Below, piece after piece: positions 25,602-35,856 of a stretch of DNA of 64,000 nt. Position numbers and translations under genes: made by a program. The stretch's first letter is position 1. The number at the start of each line of letters is the position of its first letter. The stretch comes from Ciborinia camelliae (taxonomy: Eukaryota; Ascomycota; Leotiomycetes; Helotiales; Sclerotiniaceae), in assembly GCA_025890175.1 (NCBI GenBank), contig JANPYM010000008.1:2023650-2087649 (forward strand), in the 5' to 3' direction. The notes below the pieces were generated by a model. It was given only the letters and a program-made list of their open reading frames with translations. It searched no databases and had not been told where the DNA came from.

Positions 25602-25735
25602 TGTTATCAAGGGGCATAAGCCCCCGCGCTAGCGGGCTTATATAGTTGATCTGTAGCATAGTTTTTAGAGCTTCAAGCCAAATACACTGTATACTATAAG
25701 ACATTTGTTCTTCATCGCTTATAGTGATTTCAATA
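25602..25735 (+). mobile_element. LTR fragment related to the 8590/34978 family
   Basis: From GCGCTAGCGGGCTTATATAG to the end TTTCAATA it closely follows the 34978-35148 LTR, with differences that are mostly C-to-T or G-to-A. The upstream part is different and shorter, with its own palindrome (AAGCCC and GGGCTT around CGCGCTAGCG). No target duplication is found (CATTG against TATAT); AT satellite follows directly, so the copy is probably truncated or rearranged. Confidence 0.65.
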
Positions 25736-26035
25736 TATATAATTATAATTATTAATTTTGAAATTCTTATAAATTTAAATTATTCAAAATTGAATTTCAA
25801 AATTTTGAAAATATTAATATTTTAATTATAATTATTATAAAATTAAAATGTTAAATATTTAATATTTAATATTTATAATTTTAATTAATAATTATTTTAA
25901 TTTGAAAATGAAATAAAAATAGAAGTATTTTTTGAAATTCTTTCTAAAATATATATTGAAAAATTGAATTTCAAAAGATATTTAATATATTTATAATAAT
26001 TAATATTATTATGGATTCGCAGAATCTACTTCAAT
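25736..26035 (-). repeat. AT satellite, inverted copy
   Basis: Almost pure A/T. Its reverse complement contains AGAATTTCAAAAAATACTT and TTTTGAAATTCAATTTTTCA, matching the unit arrayed at 30060-30780. About one and a half units are present, directly beside the LTR fragment. Confidence 0.7.
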
Positions 26036-26152
26036 TTCAAAGAACTATATATGACGTAATGTATTATGTAATGTGATATCAACGAGCGGTGCCATTTTCA
26101 AAAAAATGGCCGAAATAGCCGAAATAATCGAGCGTAGCGAGGAATGGAGGTT

Positions 26153-26470
26153 GGCGTTTAGTTGGCAGATTGGCGCTCAACAAAGAACTGACAGTCCCAA
26201 AAGTTTTGTTGCATATCTGAAATTGGGTATGGGTTTTTAAATTTACACGAATGCTATCTAATGCAATATGGAGCATTCAACTGTACACCAGCAACTCGCT
26301 TAAATTCTAGCAGCCAACAGTTCCAGGGCCTCCCCCCTGTTACGAGTCCAGTGATCGCAACCCAAAACCCGTTGAGCAGGCCTTTTATTGGCGAATTGCA
26401 GCTCAGTAGACAAAGAGTCAAATAGTCTGAAAGTTTTGTTGCACGTCTGAAATTGGGCATAAGCTTTTGA
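26153..26470 (+). repeat. diverged tandem duplication, about 226-bp period
   Basis: Copies at 26153-26240 and 26379-26470 share GGC...TTTATTGGC-type sequence, then AAAGTTTTGTTGCA(TA/CG)TCTGAAATTGGG. The spacer between them is unrelated. Each copy carries the TTTGTTGCATATC motif once. Confidence 0.6.
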
Positions 26471-27429
26471 ACCATACAGGTGGTATACTGGGGTGGACCC
26501 AGCGAGTTGATGGCTTGAAGCTCTTTGTTGTCACACGCAGTCAGTTTGATAACAAGGTCTATTCCGCCTCAACTAGAGAAATTGCATCTATTTGTCTTAG
26601 TGAGGTCGCCTGATAAGTGTTTTCGCGGTGTGGTATTTTGCAGTTCTTGGCTCTCGTACCGAGAGACAAATGCATAGTTACTCCACAGTGCTGTTTCTGA
26701 TTTCCGGGCTTTTTAGTAAGAAGGTAACTTTCATACTTCCTCTCCAGTTCCCAACTCGGAAAAGGGTCAATTATGTATGGGGTCTGTGTTAGACTGAACG
26801 TTGTAAATCGGGCTTCTCGCTTACCAACTGAGGAGTTGGCTGTCCCCGTATTCAATTGTCAACTCCTCCGAAAGAACCTGTATCATTGGTTGACATATAC
26901 TAGCTCTAGCTTCAACTGATAACGATATTAATCTATAAGTATGTAAATGTAACCCGATCGAATAACAAATACGAAAATTATGACATTTCTACCTAATCAC
27001 TTGGTTCTATTCGGAGAATACAAATTTACCCGTACCAATCTAGTCACACAAACTAAGACATCACTTTTAGTCTGAGTCGTACTAATAAACAGAAAGAGTC
27101 TAGATCACAAATTATCTACAATAATCTCTACCGGTGATCAACTATCACGTGTCAAAGTTTCCCCATTTTCTCAAAACCAAATATGATATGAGGGGTAGTA
27201 GTGGGGCAAATCTTACAACTTCAACCCAAATCGGGACTGCATCACAACGTGTATTCACTCCCCTTTCGGCTCACAATACATTAAAGTGGGTCACTATATC
27301 CACAATAAACCATAACCGCACTGCATGTTCTAGGTTACTGCAACTCACGCAACTTTCGCCAACACGTGGAGCATCTTCCACCAAGATATTTGTCTCCAGA
27401 GTAAAAGAAAGGCTGTCGCGGCAAAATAA

Positions 27430-28140
27430 GATATGCAACAAATATCAAAAACGCCATCATGCAGTGAAACAATGTGGAACTATCAAATGTAAGTATCCCC
27501 GCGCCAGAGGTAACAATGTGGGAAGTACGAAGACGATAATCATCTATGAGAGAGATGCCAAATAGATGGTGATATACCGCGGAGCAGTCCGCGGATCGAG
27601 ATATGCAACAAAAGATTTGAGAATGGTGATGTGAGCGTATGAGGATTGAGAGCGGTATACAAAACTATACTACGTTGCATTGGGAGTTGTACTGATGTTG
27701 AGGAAAATGTGGTACGAAAGCTGTGGTGCTCCCCGGAGAGTGAGACTCGATGTGCAACAAACGTGGGAGTAAATATGGGGTTGTGCGTGGTTCCGCGGGA
27801 GGGGAGAACTCGAATGTATAATGACGCATTGCTAAGGGACGGAGGGGTAGTGTCTGAAATAAAGTTGAGGAAGAAAAAGCGTGAACGAACATCCGAGACA
27901 GTGTGTAAAACCGATTCTCGAACATGTTGAGCATGTACCTCCTACCTAATCCATCCACCGGTACAGACTTTGTCCCAAACATCCCCTCGTAACTCCGGTT
28001 CGCAGCCACACCTCTAATCCATATTGGGAACTCCAAGGAGATGCCCAAAATATAAGACATGCAACAAAGAACCCAATGCAGAACCCGTACCACAAAAGAC
28101 TAAACGATGGAATGATCCGCAGATTACGATGTGCAACAAA
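27430..28140 (+). repeat. cluster of GAT(A/G)TGCAACAAA motifs
   Basis: The motif lies at 27430-27442, 27600-27612, 27749-27761, 28056-28068 (GACATGCAACAAA) and 28128-28140 on the plus strand. Inverted copies lie at 26205-26217 and 26435-26447, and again far away at 63484-63496 and 63536-63548. The inverted copies extend to TTTCAGATATGCAACAAA. The intervening DNA is mostly dissimilar, so this is not a simple tandem array. Confidence 0.75.
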
Positions 28141-29080
28141 ACCAATTCCTTGGGAAGTACCCGCATGCATGTATGGTGGCATGGCATGATGAGGCAGTAT
28201 AACGTAATGAGAAAGGCTCGTGATGAGGATTGGTTATCGAGAGTTATCTTGAATGTCACTGGTGCGAGCCTTGTCGGGCCGGGAGGTGTGGTACGAAAAT
28301 AGTGTGCGAGGCTAGTGTGTAACGGCAAGGGGACTCGTACATGTTTACCCGTTAGAAAGAAAGTATTTATAGTGATGGATATCTTACAAATAGACGGAAT
28401 GTCGTCTAGCCTCTGGCAATGCTTTAGCCACTGGATGAGCAATAACTTGTTAAAGAATGCATGGAGTCCGATTTGAAAGATTATTCTGATATCATTGATC
28501 AAAGCCAGTCATAATCTATCAAGTGTTAAAACCACTGTGTCTTTCGGAAATTTATTCACTTACTAACTCGAGCCATTTTAAATTTCTCCGTTAACTCTTA
28601 TTTAAGAATTGTAAACCACCTGCTTTGAAAAAAGATGTATCGAACTTAACTATGGACGATACAAACCTTAAGGCTTTGAGTCGGTCTTACAAGGCACGCC
28701 GAGCATAATACTAACAAACACAACCGCAAAGTCAGAAGATAAGTTGAAGGCGAGTTAATCTTGAAAATTCTATGAGAACCACTCCTAAAGTCTGACGGCA
28801 AAGTTCTCTAGCATTGATACTATCAATATTCCTGGATAATCTCGTCATGAATGGTAGTCTCAGTTATGAATCATTTGGTATTGATAGCGAAAGTATCATA
28901 TGAGTGGTTTCCATGTTTATATGAACAAAATGTCTGAAAAGATGGATTAGTTTAGGATTGTGGTTCCACCTCCAACTAAATAGCAGCCTCTCACAATTCT
29001 GAAAGCCATAACCATAACCATAACCTCGAGTAGTACTCGGCGACATATGGTTCGAATTTTGTTTGCTATATTATTATTTG

Positions 29081-29302
29081 TATTAATCGTATAATCTGGG
29101 ATGACCAGTAATACGGTAGGAAGGAAGTACTAGGGTAGAATTATGATAGATTGAGTTGACTAAGGAGTATGTATTTGGTGGCAGCCCAGCTGCCCTTATA
29201 TGCTACTCCCCCATACCCTATGCGGCATAGCTTACCACGTGATCCCTGATCATGTGACCGGAAACCATGTGACCGGAAACCATGTGACCTGATTCCCCAA
29301 TA
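29081..29302 (-). mobile_element. solo LTR, 222 bp (CATATAAGGGCAGC family)
   Basis: Bounded by TATTAATCGTATAATC and GATTCCCCAATA (ancestral TG...CA changed to TA...TA), with a perfect 5-bp duplication ATTTG (29076-29080, 29303-29307). On the minus strand a TATA-like CATATAAGGGCAGC precedes the palindrome GGCAGC/GCTGCC. It is the least mutated of four copies (29838, 35651, 41208) and has one extra 16-bp tandem unit (ACCGGAAACCATGTG type) that explains its greater length. Confidence 0.85.
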
Positions 29303-29837
29303 ATTTGGTTTATTAGATTTGTTGTATTAAATATTTTGTTTATTAGATTTATTATACTAAATATTTTGTTTAAGTTTCAATTACATTATTAACAATTGTT
29401 ATACGTTATTTATATTGTTTATATTGTTTACGTTGTTCGAAAGTGGTTTGTATGTAATTATGTAATCAAAATTTATAATATTTTAAAAATATACAAATCG
29501 ATTTCAATACAATTATATTAATTTAAAAATAATAAAATTATATAATTTAATTAAAGTTTATATGTATATAATAACCCGATTAAATAAACAATGATTGATG
29601 ATAATAATTGATAATTGATAATATTAATAAAATTAATAATTTTGATAATATTTTTGAAATTCAAATATATATATAAACTATTTTCGAATAGCGTATATAT
29701 GGATTTATTAGCGTATATATAGATCGAACAATAAATAATAATGAATAACAATTGTTAATAATATAATTAAAGTTTAAACAAAATATTTGGTATAGTAGAT
29801 TTGGTGGACCAAATATTTGATTTAGAAAATTCAAAAT
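29303..29837. other. A/T-rich RIP-like tract between two LTRs
   Basis: The repeated phrases TTTATTAGATTTGTTGTATT and TAAATATTTTGTTTA occur at the left, with A/T-only DNA after. No coding frame is seen. Confidence 0.5.
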
Positions 29838-30052
29838 AAATAAGATCTGGATGATTAGAGCAATAGGGGCAGTTGAAAAAAAAGTTGCGATGTATAGAGA
29901 TAGAATTATAATAAATTGATTTAACTAAAGAGTATATATATAGTAGTAGCTTAGCTGCTTTTATATACTACTTTCTTATATTCGATATAGTATAGTTTAT
30001 TATGTAATCCCTGATCATGTGACCAGAAACCATATGACCTGATTCTCTAATA
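29838..30052 (-). mobile_element. degraded LTR of the CATATAAGGGCAGC family
   Basis: The right half (29900-30052) aligns clearly with the 29081 copy, ending ATGACCTGATTCTCTAATA, with mostly C-to-T and G-to-A differences. The left half is diverged (ATCTGGATGATTAGAGCAAT against ATCTGGGATGACCAGTAATA), so its left boundary is approximate. Confidence 0.65.
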
Positions 30053-30059
30053 AAAAACA

Positions 30060-30780
30060 TTTTTATTTCTTTTTTTAAATTTAAAATTAAAATAATTAAT
30101 AATTATTATAAATATATTTTATATTTTTTGAAATTTAGGTTTTTAATATATAATTTGAAAAGGATTTCAAAAGTTATTTTTATTATTATTTAAATTTTAA
30201 ATTAAAATAATTTGTAATTAAAATTATTAATATTAAATATTTTAAGTTTTAATTTTATAATAATTATTATTTATAAATAAATATATTTGATATTTGTTGA
30301 AATTCGATTTTTTAATATATAGTTTAAAAAGAATTTCAAAAAATACTTTTATTTTTATTTAAATTTTAAATTAAGATAATTAATAATTAAAACTATAAAT
30401 ATTAAATATTTAATATTGTAATTTAATAATTATTAAAAATGTATTTAATAACTTTTGAAATTCAATTTTTTAATATACATTTTAAAAAGAATTTCAAAAA
30501 ATATTATTATTTTTATTTAAATTCTAAATTAAAATAATTAATAATTACAATTATAAATATTAAACATTTAATTTTTTAATTTTATAATAATTAATATTTA
30601 TATATAAATATATTTCAAATCTTTTGAAATTCAATTTCTCAATATATATTTTAAAAAGAATTTCAAAAAATATTTTTGTTTTTATTTCATTTTCAAATTA
30701 AAATAATTATTAATTAAAATTATAAATATTAAATATTTAACATTTTAATTTTATAATAATTATTATTAAAATACAAGCTT
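30060..30780 (+). repeat. AT satellite, four units of about 158-169 bp
   Basis: The landmark GAATTTCAAAA recurs near 30161, 30331, 30489 and 30658. Each unit also has a block like TTTTGAAATTCAATTTTTTA just before it and an A/T-only tail. Units differ by small indels and transitions. The same unit in the opposite direction occurs at 25736-26035. Confidence 0.75.
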
Positions 30781-30995
30781 TGAGTACGGCCGCTCGGGCC
30801 GATCAATAATAATAGCCTTCGCTATAGGCTCGGCTATTATTATTGACTATATATGGCATTTAGACTTAATGGTCATTATAAAGTAAAGCATAAATCCTTT
30901 CCCTGCAGAGATCCGATTGATTCAGATGGCGTATGTATTGAACTTATTGTATTGTTGTATCGAGCTAGTGTATGTAGAACTATTTTATAACAACA
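30781..30995 (+). mobile_element. LTR-like GC-richer island
   Basis: Starts TGAGTACGGCCGCTCGGGCC and ends at TATAACAACA. It contains a perfect 13-bp stem, AATAATAATAGCC/GGCTATTATTATT, followed by a TATA-like GACTATATATGG, the layout of the other LTRs here. Flanks AGCTT and GTATG do not match, so there is no target duplication and the right edge is a guess. Confidence 0.35.
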
Positions 30996-33900
30996 GTATG
31001 TTTAAAAGAATATGAGGAGCAAGGTCTAAATCATGTTGGAGATATTTCTCAGATATCAGAATATCTTATCACTCTTCCTCTGTAAGCTGAGTTAAGATAG
31101 CAGCATTACGCTGTCATAAATGAATACAAGTATCTCTAGCAGCAAGTTATTAAAATCAAAAAAGTCAGAAGAGTGGTGACGGAAATTGTAGAGAAATCAT
31201 GATGAAAAAAGGGGATTTAGGTGATGAATACAAGAATCGAAGAACTTGAACCTTCTGTCATACAAAGCAGAGTGAGTTACCTCTGAAACAAGGTCCACAC
31301 ATTTTCAGGCGGGCTCATTTCTGCCTCAAATAAATTACCTAGGTAGTTACCCACAGTTATCTCTGGTTCCAAGAAAAGATAAGAATATCAGTCTATATAG
31401 TAGTTTTTTGACCATAGCGATGGATTGACAATCCACAGTGGAGAATCCTCCTCTACAATTCCGAGTGAATAGCTGATAGCCGTTCCAACCTTCTTCAACT
31501 TACTTAGTGTCAGGAATCCAGCCAGGGCGTTTTCAAATTCCAGTATATAATCACCTTCAAAAGTCTTAACAACACAGTATATTGAAGTAATACAAGATCG
31601 CAAGAAAAAAAGCGTATTGCTTCACTTATATATCTCTTTGTGGCGACGTAGACTTTCAAAGATTTTCTAGTTTATTTCTCAGACAGTTTTGCTAGCTGGA
31701 GCCGCTTTTGGGGAATTGGCTTGTGACAGTGGGTGGTGTACTTGAGGACAGGTTAAAGAGAATGACCAGAGATTGATGACAATCAAGGAACGACTAAAGT
31801 GTCAGCAGCAACTATATTAACTTCTTGGCTCTCTGAACCTTTATTTCCCACAACTAATACCCATTCTCGATCTCTAGAAGAGCCCTGCGTGACAAAAATC
31901 ATACAAATAGGAAATGCAGACACTCGACGACGGTGACTAGACTGAATAATAACAACTTAAACGATGTGTCTAACTATCGACGATACCACTTCTTGGCTGC
32001 ATTAATGCTAGTTTTATATAAGACTTATAAAATTTGTTCTTATAATCAGAAATTAAAATTTGGATTTTCAGCACTTACGCGAGATTAGATTCTGGGAAGA
32101 AACGGCTTCTCTCCAATCTCATTGTCCTAAAGATAGAGGATTAGTCTACGCTGGTAGAGTAGGAAGAACGTCTTCAAGTTCGGAGATTTATATACCAAGA
32201 TTGGGTGGCAGGAAATGCATAACATGATCGATCCAATAGTTCGAGAAGTCCTGATATACTCGAACTTTCCTCTATGCTAGAGTCGCGGCGCCAGCTTGAG
32301 GAATATGGGTTATCTTTCTTACATTTTTTCGAGTGATCAAAGCTGAGAATCTTATCAAGAGTATAAATAAAATCATTTCATCTATTCGATAAACACTTCT
32401 GTTTATATCATTAATGGGATGACTTTAATTACAACCTATCGTGTTAGGAAAAGGACCGCATATCCAGACTTCTAGATTAAAAGCTATGGTATTAGCTTCA
32501 TGGAGTGAGAGCTTCTGTTAAGATACCTTGAGCTTGCAGATGTGGTATGAAATGACAATGATTGAGAGTCCGGTAAGAATATTAATGACGGTGGTATAGT
32601 TAACTGATGGATTGTTTGAAGAGAGCAACAAAAGGAGCTTTACACTGTACTTGCTTTCCTATTCTATGATCAGAAAGCAGAGGTGTAATAATAGCTTTCT
32701 GACACTTACAGTAACACTTGTTATTTATCATGGTCCGAAGAAAATTGATTACCGGATAACCTTGTTGGTTGATTTGTTCTAATTTCTTCATGAGGCATGT
32801 AGACAAAAGGGTATCACATTCTCGGAGGTTTATATACCTCTATTAAGCTCAATGAATAAGGTAGTGAATCACAAGATCTTAGGCATCATTTGTTCTATTA
32901 TTTGTCTATCCTGACTCGATTCACTAGCTACCTGAGGGTAATTGCCTAAGAGGGGACTGTTTCATCTCCAGAGTCTTCTTTTGTTTGTATATATATGGAC
33001 CAAGATATTAGTTACAGATATTCCATATACGTCTTTGTGACTGTCACAAACTATTGTCAGGGAACAAAGTCCAAGGAGAAGATAATTCATTTAGAGTGGC
33101 TGTGAGCAACAAAAGAAAGGCCCTGAGGTTCAATTCTCTGTGGATTCGAAACTCTCGATATCGGTCTGATGATCCGGTCTATACTTTTGGTAATATGTTT
33201 AGTTAAGTGACGGTAGCTCTTGAACAATGATAGTGATTGGAGTAATCATATCAAGTGCCAGTGACAAGAATACTCAGTGATATCATTGAATCAGACCAGT
33301 TCATATATTCCTATATTCCATCATACTCAGGACTCCATGTGTATATACCCCTAGGAAAGAGTTCACGAACTAGTTCTATAAAAGTATACAAAAGACCATA
33401 CAGCTCTATGAAACAAGAAATCCATATTTATGCTAGAGATAACACGTGAAACTAGCGCAACAATACAATCTCAATTTAAAATCTCTTTCAGTTTTCTGCT
33501 AGCGATCTCAAACTTAGCAAGCTGGAGGGGTCAACAGTTGCATTAGGTAGGTCATTTATTTCATACTCATCCAATAATCAAGAATACCTATTAAATCCTC
33601 AGCTGAATTTCACGACCACCAATTAATTAGATTGAGCGGAGTAGATCTACATTCGTATCTGGGATTTCATCAACCACCCATTATATAAGACATGCTAAAT
33701 CTGAGGAGTGAAACGAAATAGCTCATGAAAGATGGTAGCCTTTATCGATTCTGGCTTAATGGGTAGCATGAAACCGTAAAGTTTTGGATTACGCATGAGA
33801 CTATATACCTAGTATTTATTCCAGAGAAGAGAAGTAAAGTAGCAAGACTCTAGTTGTTACAATCCAGAAAGCAAAACAAGTTCTGAGAAAGATAGGATGA

Positions 33901-34412
33901 TAGCGGACATATAAAGTGATGAAAAGAATTATTAAACGATAACAACAATAACACATCTAAATTTTGACGTCTTGGTTACAAAAAGCGGACACATATTAAA
34001 TGCGGATTAGAAAGACAAGTTTGAGACCAACATCTGTTCTCTCATAATAGTACTACCTCGACACAATATCCAAAGACCAGGAAAGTATCTGGAGGAACCT
34101 CTTTATAAGACCTCTAGGTCCTGTCAGGTCTGGTAGAAGGAGAAGAAGAGGGATAATGTTTTACCAATTAATCTTCAAGATTCACTCTGGTCATTTACAT
34201 CTACTCTCTGATCAATAAAATACCAAAATGAATATTCCAACCATACCGCAATTTTCCATCTTCCAATCAACAGCCAACAGCCAACAACCAACAATAACTC
34301 ACATCAGCAACTCAACGATTCACACACACACTGTAAAATGGCCAAGCCCCCCTCTCTTTCTTACAAGTGAATCCGATCCATAGTATAGATAGATATCAAA
34401 AACACCCCACTT

Positions 34413-34465
34413 CCCTCCAGCTCCTCCAGCTCCTCCAGCTCCTCCAGCTCCTCCAGCTCCTCCCC
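34413..34465 (+). repeat. 9-bp CCTCCAGCT minisatellite
   Basis: About six tandem copies of a 9-bp unit in non-coding DNA. Confidence 0.85.
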
Positions 34466-34608
34466 CACCATCTATTTCATCTATTTAAACCCCCCCCCCC
34501 AATCTCCCCTACGAACCGTAGAACATTAAATTCGTTTAGATAAAAAAGAGAGATCAATGGCTGCGACGTGCATTTCGCAATTGATATGAATTTTCCCAGA
34601 GTTCCAAT

Positions 34609-34634
34609 GTATATATATATATATATATATATAC
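34609..34634 (+). repeat. (TA)n microsatellite
   Basis: Uninterrupted alternating T and A of about 25 nt. Confidence 0.85.
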
Positions 34635-34706
34635 ACGCTTGAATGTTAGGTTAGGTTATTATTATACGTTGTACAGGAATAGGTAGGTAGGGTGTGAAAA
34701 ATTCAG

Positions 34707-34871
34707 TCTACTCCGCATCACACTACATCTGCGGACGCACCTTTCCTAATTCAGGTTAATCAATTCGCTTACCACACCAAATCTGCGGATACACTAACTA
34801 CGCATCACACTACATCTGCGGACGCACCTTTCCTAATTCAGGTTAATCCATCCGCAACCCCCTTCATCTGC
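34707..34871 (+). repeat. left half of a split CATCTGCGGACGCACC minisatellite
   Basis: Two repeats built on CACACTACATCTGCGGACGC and CCTTTCCTAATTCAGGTTAA. The array is interrupted at 34871 by the transposon and resumes at 41598 in the same direction. The last 8 bp, TCATCTGC, are duplicated at 41590-41597. Confidence 0.85.
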
Positions 34872-35235
34872 CACCCATCTCGCACCCGAATCGACCCTAA
34901 TTAGGGTCTTCGGAACTACGTTTGAAACACCCTATTTAGGGTCAAAATCCTAATAGAAAACATTTCTATATTATATCTGTTGGAATCACCATGGGCGATG
35001 GAGAACAAATGTACTATAGTATGCAGTGTATTTGGCTCGAAGCTCTAAAAACTATGCTACAGATCAACTATATATGCCCGCTAGCGCATGCTAGCGCCGT
35101 AGCGCGGGGGTGCCGCAAGCGTGCCGTAGGCACGTGATTTATCCAACAATATCTAATTTCATTTTGTATCTTTAGTCTAATATAGCTTTATATCAGAACG
35201 TATTTAATATATAAATTTTATATCAATCAATAGAG
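34872..35235 (+). repeat. left TIR, interrupted by a solo LTR
   Basis: Positions 34872-34977 and 35149-35235 together match the inverse of about 41418-41589. Differences are mainly transitions, plus a diverged patch around 34925-34965. Confidence 0.8.
34978..35148 (-). mobile_element. solo LTR, 171 bp, intact ends
   Basis: Reads TGTTGGAATCACCATGGGCG on the plus strand and ends TTATCCAACA; the LTR itself is on the minus strand. A perfect 5-bp duplication ATATC flanks it (34973-34977, 35149-35153). It has the same length as the 8590 copy and is nearly identical to it. Both termini keep TGTTGG...CCAACA, so it looks un-RIPed although it sits inside a RIP-damaged TIR. Confidence 0.92.
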
Positions 35236-35650
35236 TTTTTCAAGAACTTTTGATTAATATAATTTATATTATAATTAAAGCTAATATTCAGGTTTTATAT
35301 TAAATTAAAATAATTATATAGATTATATAGATTATATGGATTATATAAGCGTACAAACTTATATAAGTATATGTATTTATAAGTAAAATCTTATTTTCTT
35401 TTATTATATATCTAATAAATTCATTTTTTATATTCTGCCATTATTTGCTGCCTACTTTTATTTATCTATTTATTGTTTATTTATTATTAATTTAATATTT
35501 AAAGCTTTAAATTCAATATCAATTATTTTATAAATAAATTAAATAAAAAGCAAATATACTATTTTATAAATATCTTAAAAAACTTTCAAATAATATTATT
35601 TTTAAAATCTAAAATTTAAATTTACAAAAGTTATTTCAAATTATAGTTTT

Positions 35651-35856
35651 TATTAATCGTATATCCTGGGATGACTAGTAATACGATAGGAAGAAAGTAC
35701 TAGGGTAAAATATAGTATATTGATTTGACTAAGGAGTATATATTTGATAGTAATCCAACTGTTTTTATATATTATTTCTCTATATTCTATACAATATAGT
35801 TTATTATATAATCCTTGATTATATAATCGAAAACTATATGATTTAATTTTTTAATA
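35651..35856 (-). mobile_element. fully RIP-mutated LTR of the CATATAAGGGCAGC family
   Basis: 206 bp, aligning end to end with 41208-41413 and (less 16 bp) 29081-29302. Its right half has lost nearly every C and G (GATTTAATTTTTTAATA where the 29081 copy has GACCTGATTCCCCAATA). Flanks GTTTT and CTTTT match at four of five bases. Confidence 0.8.

Larger units (their letters stand above)
26036..29080. other. gene-free accessory stretch of normal composition
   Basis: Not RIP-degraded, yet no frame here has a known domain; the longer ones (plus 27134-27565, minus 28014-28502) look like chance. It contains a diverged tandem duplication (26153-26470) and a cluster of the 13-nt motif described at 27430-28140. 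Confidence 0.45.
30996..34706. other. gene-free stretch of moderate A/T content
   Basis: No recognisable gene; frames are below about 72 codons and lack family motifs. Low-complexity tracts occur at its right end (CTCCAGCTC-type repeats at 34413, poly-C near 34490, TA repeats at 34609). It may contain old, unrecognisable repeats. Confidence 0.45.

Noticed and set aside
28014..28502. 162-codon minus-strand frame and overlapping plus frames
   Set aside because: Overlapping frames on both strands with no motif. The shared TGCAACAAA motif is better explained at DNA level.
34880..34945. Telomere-like CCCTAATTAGGG words
   Set aside because: They occur as single palindromic words inside the TIR, not as a tandem TTAGGG array.
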